DNA of 64,000 bases from assembly GCA_964398475.1 (NCBI GenBank), contig CAYNMP010000003.1, positions 1 through 64,000 of the forward strand, in the 5' to 3' direction. This document shows, one piece after another, positions 61,077 through 64,000 of this stretch. How positions within the stretch are numbered: the stretch's first letter is position 1; each line of letters opens with the position of its first letter. Both the position numbers and the translations under genes were made by a program. Source of the DNA: CALAYL01 sp964398475 (lineage in GTDB: Bacteria; Bacteroidota; Bacteroidia; Chitinophagales; LD1). A model generated the notes under the pieces. That model was not told the origin of the DNA, made no database searches, and worked only from the letters and a program-made list of their open reading frames with translations.

Positions 61077-63185
61077 TTGAACACATCCATCACCTTTGAA
61101 CATTCGCTTTGGCTGATTCTTCCCTGCTTAATTGTTGCAGGCTTATACGCATTTGTGCTCTACCGAAACGATTTCAAACAAGAGGATGCACCCTTCTTTA
61201 AATATCGCAAATACCTAACTGCTCTTCGATTTCTTACTGTGTTAGGTATTTTACTACTATTACTTTCCCCCTTTATAAAATCAAGAAACACTGAATCGCA
61301 AAAACCTATTGTTGCGCTATTGATTGATAAATCCGAATCGATTCGCAATGCATTCAAAAATAAAACGGATACAATCGCTTATTTCGACAAACTCAATGCG
61401 CTGCGAAAAAAGTTAGAAGACAAATTTGAAGTAGTTACATTTACAGTTGGCGATAAAACAGAAGCGTTAGTAAACAACACGCTCAACGCTAAAGCCAGTA
61501 ATATTTCAGGCGCATTTGAGCAAATCAACGATCAGTTTTACAATCAAAATATTGGAGCCGTTGTTCTCGCATCCGATGGCATTTTCAATCAAGGTATTAA
61601 TCCTGTATACGCTACCACCAATGCCTCATACAACATATATACCATAGCGGTAGGCGACACTACTATTCCCAAAGACTTGAAAATCGAAAACGTTTTCTAC
61701 AACAAAATCGCTTATCTCAACGACCAATTTGCCTTGAAAGCCGATATTGGCGCTACTAACCTTTCAGGCAACACTGTTACCGTTTCCTTAAGTGAAGTGA
61801 GTGAAGGAAAAGCTCGACCGCTTGGTTCAAAATCAATGCTTGTCAATTCAAATGCTTTCTATACTACTGCCGATTTTATTGTTCCTGTAACTAAAACAGG
61901 TATTGCGCATTACGTAATTTCGGTTACGAACTTGAATGGCGAAATCACTTACAAAAATAACACACGCGATATCTTTATTGAAGTATTGGACGGCCGACAA
62001 AAAATTCTATTGTTAGCCAACTCACCACATCCGGATATTGCCGCTATTAAAACTGCTGTAGAAGCCAATAAAAACTATAGTGTTGACGTACAATTTATCG
62101 ATGATTACACAGCAAAAGTTGCAGCGTACAGCCTCGTTATTTTGCACCAATTACCGAGCAACACGAACAACGCACAGCGAGTAATTGCGGATGTTAATGC
62201 CGCCAAGAAATCGGCTTGGTTTATTGCAGGTACATTGAGCAATTTGGGTGAGTTAAACAAACTTCAAAACACGATTACCATTTCCGGAAACATCAATAAA
62301 TACAATAATGTAACCCCTACTATAAATAAGGATTTCACCTTATTCACTCTTTCGGAAAACACACAAAATGCTATTGTAAAATTCCCTCCGCTAAGTGTTT
62401 TTTATGGCGATTATAAAAGTAACCCTACGGCAAAAACGTTGTTCAACCAGAAAATCAATGCGGTAAATACCGATTACCCTTTGCTAAGTTTTGGTGAAAA
62501 TGGTGAACAAAAAAATGCTATACTCTGCGGTGAAGGTCTTTGGCGATGGAAGTTGTACGATTTTATGCAAAACAAAAATAACGAGGCATTCCAAGAAATT
62601 GTCAATAAAACCATTCAATATCTTTCTGTTGAAACCGATAAACGACCGTTCCGCGTCAATGCAGCAAAAACAATTTTTTCTGATAACGAAGCCATTCAGT
62701 TTGATGCGCAGTTGTATAACGCCAATTTCGAAATGGTCAATGGCACTGATGTTGACATGAAAATCAAAGATGAAGCGGGCAAAATATACGACTTCAAATT
62801 CAACAAAAACGACAACTATTACACTTTAAATGCAGGATTTTTACCTTCAGGAAGTTACAAATATTCTGCATCAACTAAGTTAGGCGCTAATGCATACAAA
62901 GTAGATGGACAGTTCAGCGTATCTTCTTTACAATTGGAAGAAATCAATACCGTTGCCGATTTCAAACTATTGAATAGCTTGGCGTTGGCGCACAATGGCA
63001 AAATGGTATCGTTGGATGAAACCGATAAAATTGCCGAGGAACTCTTAGCAAAAAAAGAACTCAAACCAATTCTCTACGATAAATTCAGCACCGAAAGCGC
63101 TATTAATTTGAAATGGATTTTTGCATTGCTCATTGCATTACTTTCCTTGGAATGGTTTATCCGGAAATGGAGCGGAGGCTATTGA
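61077..63185 (+). CDS. Membrane protein with VWA-like domain
   Basis: The 702-aa protein has two N-terminal membrane helices (about 9-28 and 47-64) and a VWA-like domain whose metal site reads L-L-I-D-K-S-E-S-I (D-x-S-x-S) near residue 81. An Ig-like extracytoplasmic region follows, and a last helix near residue 690 ends the protein. The layout resembles the BatA/BatB-like and DUF4159-linked membrane proteins of Bacteroidota. The only good start is TTG at 61077. Function is unknown; the layout suggests a protein-binding envelope component. Confidence 0.72.
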   Translation: MNTSITFEHSLWLILPCLIVAGLYAFVLYRNDFKQEDAPFFKYRKYLTALRFLTVLGILLLLLSPFIKSRNTESQKPIVALLIDKSESIRNAFKNKTDTIAYFDKLNALRKKLEDKFEVVTFTVGDKTEALVNNTLNAKASNISGAFEQINDQFYNQNIGAVVLASDGIFNQGINPVYATTNASYNIYTIAVGDTTIPKDLKIENVFYNKIAYLNDQFALKADIGATNLSGNTVTVSLSEVSEGKARPLGSKSMLVNSNAFYTTADFIVPVTKTGIAHYVISVTNLNGEITYKNNTRDIFIEVLDGRQKILLLANSPHPDIAAIKTAVEANKNYSVDVQFIDDYTAKVAAYSLVILHQLPSNTNNAQRVIADVNAAKKSAWFIAGTLSNLGELNKLQNTITISGNINKYNNVTPTINKDFTLFTLSENTQNAIVKFPPLSVFYGDYKSNPTAKTLFNQKINAVNTDYPLLSFGENGEQKNAILCGEGLWRWKLYDFMQNKNNEAFQEIVNKTIQYLSVETDKRPFRVNAAKTIFSDNEAIQFDAQLYNANFEMVNGTDVDMKIKDEAGKIYDFKFNKNDNYYTLNAGFLPSGSYKYSASTKLGANAYKVDGQFSVSSLQLEEINTVADFKLLNSLALAHNGKMVSLDETDKIAEELLAKKELKPILYDKFSTESAINLKWIFALLIALLSLEWFIRKWSGGY

Positions 63186-63306
63186 TGTAATATTCACCTA
63201 TTAACTTCTAAAACAACTGCATTTTGTGTATTCATCGCCAATTCGCTATTTCATGCTTTTTCATTAAAATTACAGTTCATTTGAAAACTCAATAAACACC
63301 AACAAT

Positions 63307-64000
63307 ATGCTTACGCCAAGAAATATTTACAACGAAGAACACACCATGTTTGCACAATCGCTTCGCGACTTTTTGAAAAAAGAAATTGAACCGAATCATG
63401 CAAAATGGGAAAAAGAAAAAATGGTATCACGCGAAAGTTGGTTACAGTTTGGGGAAAGCGGTTATTTATGTCCGCAAGTAGAAGAAAAATACGGTGGACT
63501 AGGTATTAACGACTTTCGTTACAATGCCATCATTACGGAAGAAATTGCAAAACTGGGATTAGCTTCTGAGGCAGTTGGGTATCCTTTACATTCAGATATT
63601 GTTTGTCCTTACATTGAGCACTATGGAACAGAAGCATTAAAAATGAAATGGCTACCTAAAATGGTTTCCGGTGAAGCCATTGCAGCGATTGCGATGACAG
63701 AGCCGGGTGCAGGTAGCGACTTGCAAGGCATGCGCACAACAGCAGTAGATAAAGGCGACCATTTTGTTGTGAACGGTTCAAAAACATTTATTACAAACGG
63801 CTATTTGAGCGACCTATGTGTAGTTGCCGTTAAAACCGATGTAACAAAAGGTGCAAAAGGAATCAGTTTGGTGGTAATTGAAACAGGAATGAAAGGCTAC
63901 ACCAAAGGCAAGCCATTTGAAAAAGTGGGTTTACATGCACAAGATACTTGCGAATTGTTTTTCGAAAATGTAGAAGTGCCGAAAGAAAATTTATTAGGAG
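63307..64000 (+). CDS. Acyl-CoA dehydrogenase (3' end outside window)
   Basis: The visible 231 residues hold the N-terminal helical domain (E-E-H-T-M-F-A-Q-S-L-R-D-F) and most of the beta domain, with the signature A-M-T-E-P-G-A-G-S-D-L near residue 132 and the FAD-binding G-S-K-T-F-I-T-N-G near 157. It oxidises an acyl-CoA to the enoyl-CoA with FAD and passes electrons to ETF. Chain length cannot be told because the catalytic Glu lies beyond the edge. The start is the ATG at 63307. Confidence 0.93.
   Translation, partial: MLTPRNIYNEEHTMFAQSLRDFLKKEIEPNHAKWEKEKMVSRESWLQFGESGYLCPQVEEKYGGLGINDFRYNAIITEEIAKLGLASEAVGYPLHSDIVCPYIEHYGTEALKMKWLPKMVSGEAIAAIAMTEPGAGSDLQGMRTTAVDKGDHFVVNGSKTFITNGYLSDLCVVAVKTDVTKGAKGISLVVIETGMKGYTKGKPFEKVGLHAQDTCELFFENVEVPKENLLG

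Overview
The window is a chromosomal piece from a member of the Bacteroidota. The evidence is consistent: type IX secretion (T9SS) sorting domains of both kinds (CHU_C / type B and 'PNP' / type A), a PorP/SprF protein next to an OmpA-family protein, PKD and SprB repeats, a DUF1501/DUF1800 pair, A-rich leaders without clear Shine-Dalgarno sites, and -7 promoter boxes of the form TAnnTTTG. The DNA is AT-rich and densely coding. No rRNA, CRISPR array, insertion sequence or phage is visible. There is one tRNA (Asp).

Layout. 1-8.4 kb: end of an outer-membrane protein, a DUF1573 protein, an LpxH-like hydrolase, a beta-propeller-like protein, prfA, a small AT-rich accessory patch with repeat-like hairpins (3.5-4.65 kb), argS diverging from an arginine decarboxylase, and a TerB-like protein. 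8.5-17.8 kb: a cell-surface module with a barrel protein, a 1447-aa PKD/CHU_C protein, an M43-type metalloprotease, PorP/SprF and OmpA-PD40. 17.8-25.3 kb: alaS-gatB-thioredoxin lipoprotein, an M23 peptidase, a MerR regulator, a lipoprotein and tRNA-Asp.

25.3-42.9 kb is the accessory region and the most interesting part. It holds a GDP-mannose 3,5-epimerase homologue, six paralogous Fe(II)/2-oxoglutarate oxygenases of the PhyH family (four in tandem, two beside a Wzm/Wzt-type ABC exporter), a membrane-anchored methyltransferase, a UbiA-family prenyltransferase, one GT4 glycosyltransferase, an asparagine-synthase-type amidotransferase, an SGNH-like protein and a WcaJ-type polyprenyl-phosphate sugar transferase. 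I read this as a locus that builds, oxidatively tailors and exports a surface glycan or glycolipid. Five of the six oxygenases end in a Pro/Glu-rich linker and a short basic amphipathic tail, which suggests they dock on the membrane or on a common partner. The first oxygenase has HQN in place of the iron-binding HxD motif.

42.9-64 kb: Tat-like DUF1501 with a T9SS tail and DUF1800, a CvfB-like S1 protein, a DnaJ-domain membrane protein, sucD, an Mla-type ABC pair, an SDR/DCC/AMP-ligase operon, a 1213-aa SprB-repeat surface protein, atpD-atpC (with a short epsilon subunit), two small secreted proteins (one with a PBCV-type basic adaptor motif), fabG, a VWA-like membrane protein and the start of an acyl-CoA dehydrogenase that runs off the end.

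All family calls come from reading motifs and from remembered family features; no database search was run.
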